NCBI RefSeq assembly: GCF_000337735.1
Contig: NZ_AOHX01000043.1
Coordinates: 48,799 to 112,798, forward strand
Direction: 5' to 3'
Length of the DNA: 64,000 bases
From: Natronorubrum sulfidifaciens JCM 14089
GTDB taxonomy: Archaea > Halobacteriota > Halobacteria > Halobacteriales > Natrialbaceae
The notes under the pieces are model-generated. The model ran no database searches and was not told where the DNA came from. It saw only the letters and a program-made list of their open reading frames with translations. Positions 1-8,936 of this stretch are shown in pieces. The stretch's first letter is position 1, and each line of letters begins with the position of its first letter. Position numbers and translations under genes: made by a program.

Positions 1-209
1 ACATATCCAAATGAAGCAACGGTAATACCGATAACAACCTGTTCTGAGGACGCTTTGATAGCAAGAAGATAGCCTGGCAAAAAAAGAGAGGTTGGGAATA
101 CTTTTCCGATTATTGCCCCTTTTAAGAGGAATAGGAGAAATAACGCTGGCTCGTCAAAAACCAATAAAAGCGAAAAGATTTCCTCAATTAACTGTTCAGT
201 TACGGACAC
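1..209 (-). CDS. Partial multi-membrane-span protein, cut by the window edge
   Basis: Reading the minus strand from a GTG at 209, the frame stays open to base 1, giving at least 69 residues with no stop. The protein has hydrophobic segments (EEIFSLLLVF, ALFLLFLLKGAIIG, TSLFLPGYLLAI, VVIGITVASFGYV) and is clearly membrane-embedded. The FPTSLFLPGYLLA stretch is reminiscent of the Pro/Gly re-entrant segment of DedA/VTT-type proteins, but that is only a resemblance. Codon use (TTT, TTA, ATA, AAA) is AT-rich and unlike every other gene here, which suggests transferred DNA. A TTG at 236 is an alternative start. A TATA-like CATATAATC lies at about 222-230. The C-terminus is outside the window. Confidence 0.6.
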   Translation of the reverse strand, partial: MSVTEQLIEEIFSLLLVFDEPALFLLFLLKGAIIGKVFPTSLFLPGYLLAIKASSEQVVIGITVASFGY

Positions 210-372
210 GCGCTGTAAGTGATTATATGAAATCAAACGTATTGTCTTTTACTATCTATGTGTCAACCGATCTTCATACGTTTGACTGAATCCGAAATCG
301 AGCTGCTATCTACTGTGGGGATTCGCCGTTTACATCACAAAAATCGAACTGCGACTCGAGCGAACGGACAGG

Positions 373-1665
373 TTAGGACTGGCGTTCAAGCGAACACCCG
401 AGTTCCTCGAGCAGGCCGAAGAAGCCGGGGAACGAGACGTCGACGTGGTCGGTCCCTTCGACGGTCGTCTCGCCGTCGGCGACCAGCCCCGCGAGCGCGA
501 GCGCCATGATGATCCGGTGGTCGGCTCGACCGGAGACGGTCGCGCCCTCGAGGGTCGACTCGCTGCCGTGGATCGTCAGCGAGTCGTGTTCCTCCGTACT
601 CTCGACGCCCATCGTGCCCAACTCCTCGGCCATCGCGCTCACGCGGTCGGTCTCCTTGTAGCGGACGTGCTCGGCGTTCGTGATGTGGGTGTCGCCGTCG
701 GCGACGGCCCCGAGGGTTGCGATCGTCGGCAGCAAGTCCGGCGTGTCCTCCACCGAAACTTCGATCCCCGACAGTGGGGCGCTCGAGACGTCGATCGTCC
801 CCGCCTCGCGGTCCCAGTCGACGTCGGCCCCCATCCGGTCGACGATGTCGACGATGGCCGTGTCGCCCTGCGCGCTCGGGTTGGCTCCCTCGATACGGAC
901 GCCGTCCTCGCTGGCGATCGCCCCCGCGGCGAGCGGGTAGGAAATCGACGAGAAGTCACCGGGGACGGCGTACTCGCCACCGACGGGATCGTATGACTGG
1001 CCGCCCTCGACCGAGAACCCGTCGGCCGTCTGGCGCGCCTCGACGCCGAAGTCCTCGAGCACCTCGAGCGTGATATCGACGTACGGTGCAGACTTGAGTT
1101 CGGTCTCGAGGACGACGTCGATCCCTTCGTCGGTGACGGCACCGGCCATCAACAGGGCAGTGATGTACTGCGAGGAGACGTCGCCTGGAATCGCGACCTC
1201 GCCGCCGGCGATAGGGCCGGTGACGACCAGCGGGGCCTGGCCGTTCCCGCGCGTGCTTTTCGCCTCGCCAGCGAGGTCGGCGATCGCCCCGAGCAGCGGG
1301 CCCTGTGGCCGCGAGCGCAGCGACTCATCGCCCGTGAGGACGCTGGTGCCGTCGGCGAGGGCGGCGGCAGCCGTGACCAGTCGCATCGTCGTCCCGCTGT
1401 TGTCACAGTTGATGACATCCGCGGGGACGTCGGGTCGGCCGTCGAAGCCGTCGATCTCGAGTGTGCCGTCGTCGGCCCGCGAAACGGCCCCACCGAAGCA
1501 ATCGACGGCCCGCGCGGTCGCCTGCGTGTCGGCGCTCCAGAGCGCGTCGCGGACCGTCGTCTGGCTCGCGTACCCCGCAGCAAGGATCGCTCGATGGGTG
1601 TAGCTCTTCGACGGCGGTGCCTGTGCCGTGCCCTGCAGGCTCGAGGGCGTGATCGTGACGTTCAT
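373..1665 (-). CDS. aroA: 3-phosphoshikimate 1-carboxyvinyltransferase (EPSP synthase)
   Basis: Catalyses PEP + shikimate-3-phosphate to EPSP, step six of the shikimate pathway for aromatic amino acids, in the cytoplasm. The 430-residue product has normal family length and carries the N-terminal substrate loop [11 protein letters not shown], the [11 protein letters not shown] segment matching the EPSP-synthase LGNAGT region, [19 protein letters not shown], and a C-terminal RYKETDR(V)SAMA followed by [13 protein letters not shown], which corresponds to the conserved DHR(I/M)AM block. The ATG at 1665 begins at the conserved N-terminus; the frame stays open upstream but shows no family similarity there. 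It lies beside AT-rich DNA on its 3' side. The downstream enzyme tyrA is also in this window, in a separate unit. Confidence 0.97.
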   Translation of the reverse strand: MNVTITPSSLQGTAQAPPSKSYTHRAILAAGYASQTTVRDALWSADTQATARAVDCFGGAVSRADDGTLEIDGFDGRPDVPADVINCDNSGTTMRLVTAAAALADGTSVLTGDESLRSRPQGPLLGAIADLAGEAKSTRGNGQAPLVVTGPIAGGEVAIPGDVSSQYITALLMAGAVTDEGIDVVLETELKSAPYVDITLEVLEDFGVEARQTADGFSVEGGQSYDPVGGEYAVPGDFSSISYPLAAGAIASEDGVRIEGANPSAQGDTAIVDIVDRMGADVDWDREAGTIDVSSAPLSGIEVSVEDTPDLLPTIATLGAVADGDTHITNAEHVRYKETDRVSAMAEELGTMGVESTEEHDSLTIHGSESTLEGATVSGRADHRIIMALALAGLVADGETTVEGTDHVDVSFPGFFGLLEELGCSLERQS

Positions 1666-1733
1666 GCTCTGTCTGTGGGATGGGCCTGCCTTACCGGTAC
1701 CGATCCGCACACTCGTTGGGGCCGATAGAGTGC

Positions 1734-2879
1734 TTACGGACAGCCGATCGAGGCCGCGATCTCGAGCAACGGTGTGTCGTCGGTCAGACTCGAGACCTCG
1801 TAATTGAGGTCCTCGCAGGTCCAGAAGACGCTCTGGATGCGGCCGTCGCGACGGTAGGCCGTCCGACCGTCGATCGTAATTTCCTCGAGGGCATCGGGAT
1901 TGAACCGCTGGACGTTGCGGACGACGACGAACAGTTCGCGGGCGATCACGGTCGGATCGTTGTACCACAGCGTCGTAGTCGTCCCGAACCCCTCGCCTTT
2001 CTCGACGACGGTGATGCGATCGAGGACGTACGTGTTCGGGACGGGGGGCTCCGGTAGGCGATAGGGAAGGATCTCCTCGGCAGCCGCGCGGGTCTCGAAG
2101 ACGCCCTCGGGTTCGGGGCCGTCGGTGACGACGGTTGCGTCCGCCGGCGGCTCGAAGGAGAACGTTTCCGGCTCGAGTCCCGTATCGATCTCGAGATCCT
2201 CGTAGGTGACGGCGACGCGGTGGCGCGTCTCGCCGTCGTCGCTGATCGTGTTTTCCTCCTTGATCGGATATCGGTACTCGTCGTCGATCCAGACGGTTCG
2301 AGAGACGTCCAGTTTCTCGAGGTCGCCCGTCGCTCGCAGCGGGACGACGAATGTCGTGTCTCCAACGACGAGGTCGATCGTCGGCCCGATGTCGTCGACC
2401 GGCGGTTTCGTCTCGATGACGTGGGCCTCGCGGCCGTCGACGGTCGTCGTCCCCTCGTAGCGCAGTCGGTGCTCGTCGAGCAAACGCTCGAGGACGCGTC
2501 GTGTCCGATCGGCGTCGACCTTGTTCGGGTGGGACTGCTTGTCGACGATCTCCGTCCGGGGGTTGTACTCCCACGTGGTCGCACGGTTCGTCACCGTGAT
2601 CGAGCCGACCGGGACGCTCGAGTCGGTCGACTCGAGCACCTCGATCCGTTGGCTGGCCGGCGGGCGTCGAACGACGGCTTCGGTTCGCTCGCGGGTGTCG
2701 GTGTCGGTTTCGACCGCCATCGTCCGGCGAGCCGTGAGGTCGGTCATCCCGCGGCGTGTCTCGATCGCATCCCGGACGAGACTCTCGGCAGTGGGCGACT
2801 CCTCGTCGTCGGCGGTGTAGCTCACACAGCCGGCGAGTGCGGCTACTGCCCCCGCCGCCAGAAGCCGTCGACGGTTCAT
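1734..2879 (-). CDS. Tat lipoprotein with LolA/RseB-like fold
   Basis: 381 residues. It begins [18 protein letters not shown]: a twin-arginine type signal ending in a lipobox with Cys18, so it is probably exported folded and lipid-anchored on the outer face of the membrane. The body resembles the haloarchaeal outer-membrane-lipoprotein-sorting-like proteins (LolA/MucB-RseB fold): alternating strands such as [15 protein letters not shown], a repeat of [21 protein letters not shown], and [12 protein letters not shown]. Function in archaea is unknown; a lipid- or peptide-binding role is inference. The ATG at 2879 was chosen because it places the RRR motif at the N-terminus; the open frame upstream adds an unrelated hydrophobic stretch. 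It is followed by aroA, 68 nt away on the same strand. Confidence 0.8.
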   Translation of the reverse strand: MNRRRLLAAGAVAALAGCVSYTADDEESPTAESLVRDAIETRRGMTDLTARRTMAVETDTDTRERTEAVVRRPPASQRIEVLESTDSSVPVGSITVTNRATTWEYNPRTEIVDKQSHPNKVDADRTRRVLERLLDEHRLRYEGTTTVDGREAHVIETKPPVDDIGPTIDLVVGDTTFVVPLRATGDLEKLDVSRTVWIDDEYRYPIKEENTISDDGETRHRVAVTYEDLEIDTGLEPETFSFEPPADATVVTDGPEPEGVFETRAAAEEILPYRLPEPPVPNTYVLDRITVVEKGEGFGTTTTLWYNDPTVIARELFVVVRNVQRFNPDALEEITIDGRTAYRRDGRIQSVFWTCEDLNYEVSSLTDDTPLLEIAASIGCP

Positions 2880-3037
2880 ACACGCCAGATACTCGCGTTT
2901 ATTGATAAGAATGTGGATTTGAAATAGAGTCACAGACAGCGGGGAAACGGGTCTCGTTCATAGAGATGGGCTGTGGTCCCGACCACGGGTGGCAGCGTCG
3001 GTGATCGGCGGGCCGTGCCGACAGCAGCCCGTCTGAC

Positions 3038-3056
3038 CTGTCCGACAGTATATATG
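3038..3056 (+). promoter_or_regulatory. Palindrome adjoining TATA box of the M24 peptidase gene
   Basis: CTGTCCGACAG is a near-perfect dyad (arms CTGTC/GACAG around one base) that runs directly into a TATA-like AGTATATATG. The ATG of the peptidase gene at 3080 lies about 27 nt after the TATA centre, so the mRNA is probably leaderless. The dyad sits where the BRE would lie, so it may be an operator. Fourteen bases of it (CTGTCCGACAGTAT) recur at both ends of the palindromic element at 54968-55075. Confidence 0.5.
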
Positions 3057-3079
3057 TGATCGTCTGCTACGTCTCCGGC

Positions 3080-4267
3080 ATGAACGTAGACGTCGACCTG
3101 TCGCCACTGCGCGAGTCTCTCGAGGCCGAAGGCATCGACGGGTACTGCATCGACGCCGACGGATCGGATTCAGACCAGCGATACGTCTCCGGCTTCACCG
3201 CGCCGGACCCCTACCAGACACTCGTGACGGCTGACGGCGTTCACCTGCTCGTCTCCGGCCTCGAGTACGGCCGCGCGAAGGCGGAGTCGAGCGCCGACTC
3301 GGTGACGCGCCGATCCGCGTACGACTATCGGGACCTCGTCGCCGAACACGGCCCCTACGAGGCCAAGCATCGACTGCTCGCGGCGTTTCTCGAGGATCAC
3401 GGCGTCGACTCGGTCGCCGTCCCGCGGAGCTTCCCGACGGGAACGGCGGACGGGCTGCGAGCTCGGGGCCTCGAGATCACGGTCGAACCCGAGGGGATCA
3501 TCGAGGGGATTCGAGCGACGAAAACCGAGTGGGAAATCGAGCAGATCCGAGCGAGCCAGCGCGCCAACGAGGCCGCGATGGCGACCGCCGAGTCGCTGCT
3601 CGCGACCGCCGACGTCGAAGACGGCGTGCTCGTCTCCGACGGCGAACCGCTCACCAGTGAGCGCGTCAAGACCGAAATCGAAATCACGCTCTTGCGACAC
3701 GGCTGCGGCCTCGACGACACCATCGTCGCCTGCGGGGCCGACGGCGCGGACCCGCACGATCGGGGGAGTGGGCCGCTCGAGGCCGACGAACTGATCGTGA
3801 TCGACATCTTCCCGCGGGACAAGGAGACGGGCTACTTCGCGGACATGACTCGCACCTTCGCCCGCGGCGAGCCGAGCGAAGAGGCTCGACGGCGCTACGA
3901 GGTGACCAGAGAGGCGTACGAAGCCGCCCTCGAGGCCGTCGAGGCGGGCGTCACTGGCGCGGACGTCCACGACGCGGCCTGCGATGTACTCGAGACGGCC
4001 GGCTACGAGACCCTACGGAGCGATCCCAGTACGGAAACCGGCTTCATCCACAGCACGGGCCACGGCGTCGGCCTCGACATCCACGAGGCACCGAGCGTCT
4101 CGCCCTCCGGCGGCGAGCTCGAGGCCGGCCACGTCATCTCGATCGAACCCGGTCTCTACGACCCCGCGGTCGGCGGCGTTCGGATCGAGGATCTGATCGT
4201 CGTCACCGAGGACGGCTACGAGAACCTGACCGATTATCGAGTCGGACTCGAGCCAACTACCGAGTAG
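3080..4267 (+). CDS. M24 metallopeptidase, Xaa-Pro dipeptidase/aminopeptidase type
   Basis: 395 residues. Probably cleaves the bond before proline in peptides. An N-terminal creatinase-like domain (about 1-125) is followed by the pita-bread catalytic domain. All five dinuclear metal ligands are visible: Asp in VIDIFPRD, Asp in FADMTRTF, His in HSTGHGVGLDIHEAP, Glu in SIEPGLY and Glu in VRIEDLIVV. The ATG at 3080 is preferred over the in-frame GTG at 3056 because a TATA box lies about 25 nt upstream, which fits a leaderless mRNA, and because homologues begin near this point. Cytoplasmic; no signal peptide. Pro-specificity is inferred from the family. Confidence 0.9.
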   Translation: MNVDVDLSPLRESLEAEGIDGYCIDADGSDSDQRYVSGFTAPDPYQTLVTADGVHLLVSGLEYGRAKAESSADSVTRRSAYDYRDLVAEHGPYEAKHRLLAAFLEDHGVDSVAVPRSFPTGTADGLRARGLEITVEPEGIIEGIRATKTEWEIEQIRASQRANEAAMATAESLLATADVEDGVLVSDGEPLTSERVKTEIEITLLRHGCGLDDTIVACGADGADPHDRGSGPLEADELIVIDIFPRDKETGYFADMTRTFARGEPSEEARRRYEVTREAYEAALEAVEAGVTGADVHDAACDVLETAGYETLRSDPSTETGFIHSTGHGVGLDIHEAPSVSPSGGELEAGHVISIEPGLYDPAVGGVRIEDLIVVTEDGYENLTDYRVGLEPTTE

Positions 4268-4469
4268 CACGGGCCTCGAGCTGACTGCCGAGTACGAAGC
4301 GAATTCGACGTCGACTGCTGCGGTGGCGCGCGCTGGACCACGATGAGCGACAAGCGAATCGTGGTCCGATACTGCGCGAGGGATGAGCGAGCGACAGCGG
4401 CGCGAGCGAATCGGCTGGGGAGGACGTGGGAATCAGTGGTGGCAGTGTGAGCGGATCAGTGGCTCGTCG

Positions 4470-5531
4470 TCACCCAACGTGACAGTCCACGTTCGACTCC
4501 TCACTCACAACGCGATCGCCGACCTCGAGTCCGTTCCGTACCGCAGCGTGCACCCGCGCCTCGCCGGCGACCCAGTCGCCGAGACAGTACAGCCCCTCGG
4601 CTTCGGCTTGCCGGAGCGGCTCCCGATCGACTGCAGCCTCGGGCTGAGCGTAGCGCCAGCCCTGATGATCCGTCCAGTCGGGCTCGAGCAGGCGCTCGTC
4701 GCCCAGTACGTCCGCCGTCAGCGAGGCCAGTTCCTCGAGGTTCGCGTCGGGGTCGGCGTCGTAGTGGTCGACCGACCACTCGTGGTTGGCCTGCACGATC
4801 AGTAGCGACTCACCGTCGGGGACGTGGCCCGGCTTGCACTCCTCGCGGGAGATCCAGCCGATCTCGTGGGCTTTGTCCGTGTTGACCAGCCCGTAGTAGG
4901 GCACCTCGAGGTCGAACGGGTAGTGCAAGACGCCGGTCCAGATCGTCCGATAGGGAACGGCGTCGACGGCCTCGAGCAGCGGCTCGCGCCGGTCGCTGTC
5001 CCACTCGGCCGTCCGTACCAACTCGGCGGTCTGTGGCGCTGGCGGGTTCAGGAGAACGACGTCGAAGGGACCCCATACTGTGCCAGCAGTATCCTCGAGA
5101 TGCCACGTCTCGCCATCCCGTCGAAGCGTCTGGACGCGCGTCTCGCGGTGGATCGTCGCGTCGGTGCGGGCGAAGAGGCGTTTGGCGAGTTGGGTCAGCC
5201 CGTCGCGGTAGGTCATCTTCTGTTCGTCCGTCTTCCGGCCCTCGGAGACGGTGCCCTCGCCGTCGAACGTCCAGATCGGCTCCGTGATGTCGACGAGGCC
5301 GTCGGTCTCGAGCGTCTCCGTGAGCAACTCCACGACGCGGTCGTCGGCGTCTTTGACGTAGTTCGCGCCGTAGTCGTACCTGCTGCCGTCACGGCGTCGG
5401 GTTGCGGCCCGCCCACAGAGTCCGCGGGATTTCTCGAGGACCGTCACCGAGATGTCTTCGTGTGCAGTGTCGATCCGAGAGGCCGCGGCTGCGGCTGCAG
5501 CGCCGGCACCGACGATGGCGATCCGTGTCAT
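4470..5531 (-). CDS. Renalase-like FAD-dependent amine oxidase family protein
   Basis: 353 residues. The N-terminus RIAIVGAGAAAAAAASRI is a Rossmann dinucleotide-binding glycine motif, followed by the second-strand region LEKSRGLCGRAATRR and a YDYGANYV segment typical of the NAD(P)/FAD-binding renalase and monoamine-oxidase superfamily. The C-terminal LYCLGDWVAGEARVHAAVRNG is the FAD-contacting closing motif (GDW...V..A..SG class). The substrate cannot be told from sequence. Bacterial renalases oxidise misreduced dihydro-NAD(P) isomers, which is the best guess. The gene stands alone, with 93 nt to the next minus-strand gene. About 200 bp between it and the M24 gene shows no convincing gene. 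Confidence 0.82.
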   Translation of the reverse strand: MTRIAIVGAGAAAAAAASRIDTAHEDISVTVLEKSRGLCGRAATRRRDGSRYDYGANYVKDADDRVVELLTETLETDGLVDITEPIWTFDGEGTVSEGRKTDEQKMTYRDGLTQLAKRLFARTDATIHRETRVQTLRRDGETWHLEDTAGTVWGPFDVVLLNPPAPQTAELVRTAEWDSDRREPLLEAVDAVPYRTIWTGVLHYPFDLEVPYYGLVNTDKAHEIGWISREECKPGHVPDGESLLIVQANHEWSVDHYDADPDANLEELASLTADVLGDERLLEPDWTDHQGWRYAQPEAAVDREPLRQAEAEGLYCLGDWVAGEARVHAAVRNGLEVGDRVVSEESNVDCHVG

Positions 5532-5624
5532 GGCTGATACTCCGGGGTGCTCGCAGAAATAGTCCGAGCCAACCAGTGTCAGTTGCCGGTGACGATACTG
5601 GCGGCAAACTGCGAGTCCACGGCG

Positions 5625-6356
5625 CTACAGCTCGCGGGCCATCATCACCTCGTCGACGAGGTCGCCGTCGATCGCGTAGTGGTCCCGGCGGATCGCCTCG
5701 GTGTCCCAGCCGTGGTTCGTCAAGAACTCGAGGGCGTGATCGTTGGTGATCGGCACGCTGTTGTACAGCTTTCGGTAGCCGTTGGCTTCGGCCCACTCGA
5801 TGCCGCGCTCGAGGAGTTTGCTCCCGATGCCGTGGCCGCGGAAGTCCTCGCGGACGCCGACGGTCTGTTGGGCGGTGCCCTGCATCTGTTCGATCTGCGG
5901 GAGGTCGAGATGCGTCCAGCCGACGACCTCGCCGTCGACCGTCGCGACGAAGAACATCCGAGATTTGACGGTGTTGTGTCTGGTGACGGTATCGTCGTAC
6001 AGCAGTTGCTCGGCGATGGTTTCGGCGACGACGTACGTCTCCTCCGCTGTCACGTCCCGAATCGTGTCGATGAGGCTCTCGAAATCGGACTGGCGGCCCG
6101 GGCGGATCACGAACTCGGTGTCGTCTCGCTCGTGTTCGGTCACCGCGCCGAACTCGAGGGCGATTCGGAGCGTTCCCCCCTCCTCTTGCAGATAGCCGTC
6201 TGTTGTCAGTGACTCGAGGTTCGACTGGAACTCCTCGGCCGAGAGCGACACGACCTCCAACAGCTTGTGTCGCTTGACGGTTCCGTTGCGTTCGACGTAC
6301 TCGTAGAGACGCCGTTTGGTGTCGGATGTAAACGTTGGCCGTTCGGTCGCTCCCAT
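5625..6356 (-). CDS. Winged-helix/GNAT acetyltransferase fusion
   Basis: 243 residues in two parts. Residues about 8-75 (SDTKRRLYEYVERNG, SAEEFQSNLESLTTDGYLQ) have the pattern of a winged helix, including a recognition-helix-like segment and a following beta wing. Residues about 80-243 are a GNAT domain with FVIRPGRQSDFESL, FFVATVDGEVVGWTHL, the acetyl-CoA motif VREDFRGHGIGSKLLERG, and ALEFLTNHGWD. It transfers an acetyl group from acetyl-CoA to an unknown amine, perhaps a protein. The N-terminal domain could bind DNA or a protein partner. This HTH+GNAT arrangement recurs in haloarchaea, but I know of no defined function. Confidence 0.82.
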   Translation of the reverse strand: MGATERPTFTSDTKRRLYEYVERNGTVKRHKLLEVVSLSAEEFQSNLESLTTDGYLQEEGGTLRIALEFGAVTEHERDDTEFVIRPGRQSDFESLIDTIRDVTAEETYVVAETIAEQLLYDDTVTRHNTVKSRMFFVATVDGEVVGWTHLDLPQIEQMQGTAQQTVGVREDFRGHGIGSKLLERGIEWAEANGYRKLYNSVPITNDHALEFLTNHGWDTEAIRRDHYAIDGDLVDEVMMAREL

Positions 6357-6528
6357 AGGAGTCGTACGTAGAGTGGTGACTTAGATATTGGGTGATGATA
6401 TCACGGTGCAAGGGTGTTGTCCGAACGTGGTCTGAAACGGCACTCGCGTGGTCCGTTCGAGCGAGGTGACGGTCTTGCGAACCGATCGATCGAACGCCTT
6501 TTGCAACGTCGGGGGGTAGGTGGCGTCG

Positions 6529-7335
6529 ATGGACGTACTGATCGTCGGCGCGGGCGCGATGGGGACGTGGTTCGGCCGGGCCACGGACGCCACCGTCACG
6601 TTCGCCGACGTGGACGAAGACGCCGCCGCCAGGGCTGCCGCTGCAGTCGGGGCCGACGCCGGAACCACCGGCCTCGAGGAGATAGACAGCTACGACGTCG
6701 TCTGTCTCGCCGTCCCGATGGGCCACGTCGTCGACGCGATCGCCGACCACGCCGACCGGGCCGAGCGCGCGATCGTCGACGTCTCGGGCGTGATGGGACC
6801 TCCGCTCGAGGCGATGGCCACCCACGCACCCGACCTCGAGCGGGCCAGTTTTCACCCGCTGTTCGCCCCCGAGCGGGCCCCCGGCTCGATCGCCGTCGCC
6901 AGCGACAACCCCGGCCCGACGATCGACGCGCTCCTCGAGCGGCTCGTCGCGCGCGGTAACGACCCACTCGAGACGACGGCGACCGAACACGACGAGGCGA
7001 TGGAGACGGTACAGGCGGCGACCCACGCCGCCGTGCTCTCGTTTGCCCTCGCCGCGGACTCTGTTCCTGACGGGTTCGAGACACCGATTTACGACGGGCT
7101 CAGTCAGCTCGCCGAGCAGGTGACCGAGGGCACGCCGCGTGTCTACGCCGATATTCAACAGACCTTTGCTGGTGCCGAGAAGGTCGCCACCGCTGCCGAA
7201 CGGATCGCCGACGCCGACCCGACGACACTCGAGTCGCTGTACCGGCAGGCGGCCGAGCAGTGGCACGGCGACGACGCTGATGGCTCCGCAACCGAGCAAA
7301 CGACCGACGAGACTGATGGAGGACATACGGAATGA
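6529..7335 (+). CDS. tyrA: Prephenate/arogenate dehydrogenase
   Basis: Oxidative decarboxylation of prephenate (or arogenate) to the tyrosine precursor with NAD(P). The 268-residue protein starts MDVLIVGAGAMGTWFGRA (dinucleotide-binding GxGxxG) and carries the TyrA hallmark SFHPLFAPERAPGS, in which His is the catalytic base region, plus the mainly helical C-terminal dimer domain. There is no fused chorismate mutase. The ATG at 6529 places the Rossmann glycines at residues 7-12; a GTG three codons earlier is possible. The stop codon overlaps the next start (ATGA), so the two genes are translationally coupled to the Rsm22-like gene. Confidence 0.9.
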   Translation: MDVLIVGAGAMGTWFGRATDATVTFADVDEDAAARAAAAVGADAGTTGLEEIDSYDVVCLAVPMGHVVDAIADHADRAERAIVDVSGVMGPPLEAMATHAPDLERASFHPLFAPERAPGSIAVASDNPGPTIDALLERLVARGNDPLETTATEHDEAMETVQAATHAAVLSFALAADSVPDGFETPIYDGLSQLAEQVTEGTPRVYADIQQTFAGAEKVATAAERIADADPTTLESLYRQAAEQWHGDDADGSATEQTTDETDGGHTE

Positions 7336-8882
7336 GTGACCAGCGAGACGCCGTCCGATCGAACGCCAAATACCTGCGCAACGTCAGGCCGATCGACCCC
7401 GACGAGATCTGTGAGTACGTCGACGGCTCGCCCCACCCTGCCGTTGTGCGCCAGCATCTCCGAGAGTTGGCCGTCGACCTCGGCTTGCTCGAGCGCGAGG
7501 ACGGTACGTTCGTCCCCGTCTCCGAGGAGCCGGTGTCGCCACGGCGCGGCCCCGTCGAGCGGTTCCCCGCGGCGTACGAACGCCGCCTCGACGACCTGCT
7601 GGCCGATCGCTACGGCGTCAACTGGCACGAAGACGCCACGGGCGACCTCCTGCGCTCGACGATCCGCCGATTCAAAACACAGTATCTCGAGGGCCGGTCG
7701 GTCGAGTACGACGACGACGTCGCCGCCGGCTACGCGATCTATCACCTGCCGGGGTACTACGCCGCCGTCCAGTACGCGCTGGACGACCTCGCCGATCGTG
7801 GACTGTTAGACCGCAGTATGCGCGTCCTCGACATCGGGGCTGGCGTCGGCGGGCCAGCGCTTGGGCTCTGTGACTATCTGCCCGACGACTCACTGCTCGA
7901 GTACCACGCGGTCGAGCCGAGCGCAGCCGCGGACGTCCTCGAGGAGTTGCTCGACGAGACTGGACAGAACGTCCACTCGACGATCCACCGAACGACCGCG
8001 GAAGCGTTCGACCCGGCCGCCGTCACAGACGACGACAGCGACGGCTTCGATCCGACGGCTCCCGACGACGGCTTCGACCTCATCCTCGCCTGTAACGTGT
8101 TAAGCGAGGTCGACGACCCGACGGCCGTGCTTCGCTCGGCGCTCGAACTCCTCGCGCCGGACGGGACGGCCCTCGCGATGGCTCCCGCCGACAAAAACAC
8201 CAGCGTTGGACTTCGCGCGGTCGAACGCGACCTCGAGGACGAGCGGTTGTGGGAGCCCGACGAACTGGGGCTCGCCGACGGCGACGACGCCGACGGCCGG
8301 CACGGACGGGTAACCGTCTACGGCCCCACGGTTCGGCTCTGGTCCGGCAAGCGACCCACCGACCGTGGCTGGTCGTTCGACGTCCGCCCCGACCTCGAGG
8401 TGCCCCGATTCCAGCGCAAACTCGACGAAGCGACGCCGGAAGGCGACGACGAGCACGCCTCCGGCGAGTTCGTCAACGTCGACGTCCAGTTTTCCTACTC
8501 GCAACTGCGTCTCGACGGCCGACGACGCCACGAACTCGCTCTCGAGACCAACGACTGGGCGACGATGGCCGAGATGGATCGCCACGTCACCAACCGGATC
8601 GACCTCGTCGCGGCGAAACTCAGCCGCTCGCTGAGCGAGAGCGATGACGACTACCACGGGCGCTCCGGCCGGTCGAATCCCCTGTTCAAGATCAGCGACG
8701 GCAGCGAGTCGATCGACCAGTACGCCGTCCTCACGAACGAAACCGAACTCAATCGGCCGCTGCTCGAGGCCGACTACGGCGACCTCTGTTCGTTCGAGCA
8801 GATTCTCGCCCTCTGGAACGACGACGAGGGGGCGTACAATCTGGTCGTCGACGAGAACACGATCGTCGACCACCTCGGATAG
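7332..8882 (+). CDS. Rsm22-family small-ribosomal-subunit methyltransferase-like protein
   Basis: 516 residues. The central region holds a class I SAM-dependent methyltransferase fold: VLDIGAGVGGPALGL (motif I), YHAVEPSAAA (acidic motif II region), and DLILACNVLSEVDD followed by LAPDGTALAMAP, the usual Rsm22 order. The flanks are long: an N-terminal wing (DEICEYVDGSPHPAVVRQHL) and a C-terminal domain (FVNVDVQFSYSQLRLDG and onward). Eukaryotic and bacterial relatives associate with the mitochondrial or small ribosomal subunit, so an rRNA or assembly role is likely but inferred. It overlaps tyrA by four bases, a coupling with no obvious functional reason. Confidence 0.82.
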   Translation: MSDQRDAVRSNAKYLRNVRPIDPDEICEYVDGSPHPAVVRQHLRELAVDLGLLEREDGTFVPVSEEPVSPRRGPVERFPAAYERRLDDLLADRYGVNWHEDATGDLLRSTIRRFKTQYLEGRSVEYDDDVAAGYAIYHLPGYYAAVQYALDDLADRGLLDRSMRVLDIGAGVGGPALGLCDYLPDDSLLEYHAVEPSAAADVLEELLDETGQNVHSTIHRTTAEAFDPAAVTDDDSDGFDPTAPDDGFDLILACNVLSEVDDPTAVLRSALELLAPDGTALAMAPADKNTSVGLRAVERDLEDERLWEPDELGLADGDDADGRHGRVTVYGPTVRLWSGKRPTDRGWSFDVRPDLEVPRFQRKLDEATPEGDDEHASGEFVNVDVQFSYSQLRLDGRRRHELALETNDWATMAEMDRHVTNRIDLVAAKLSRSLSESDDDYHGRSGRSNPLFKISDGSESIDQYAVLTNETELNRPLLEADYGDLCSFEQILALWNDDEGAYNLVVDENTIVDHLG

Positions 8883-8936
8883 CGCCGGATTCGAAAAAGC
8901 GGTGGCCTTTTCGCGCCCCCCTCCAACGTGAGTCAT

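Noticed and set aside
1666-2883. N-terminal extension of the aroA reading frame (a frame open up to 2883)
   Set aside because: It lies antisense-frame across the lipoprotein gene on the same strand, is Arg/Pro-rich and has no EPSP-synthase similarity; the conserved start is at 1665.
4268-4469. Short frame MSDKRIVVRYCARDERATAA near 4343
   Set aside because: 35 codons, no similarity, typical of high-G+C intergenic DNA; nothing else seen there.
5389-7326. Minus-strand 645-codon frame spanning several genes
   Set aside because: Overlaps three well-supported genes and is Arg-rich nonsense.
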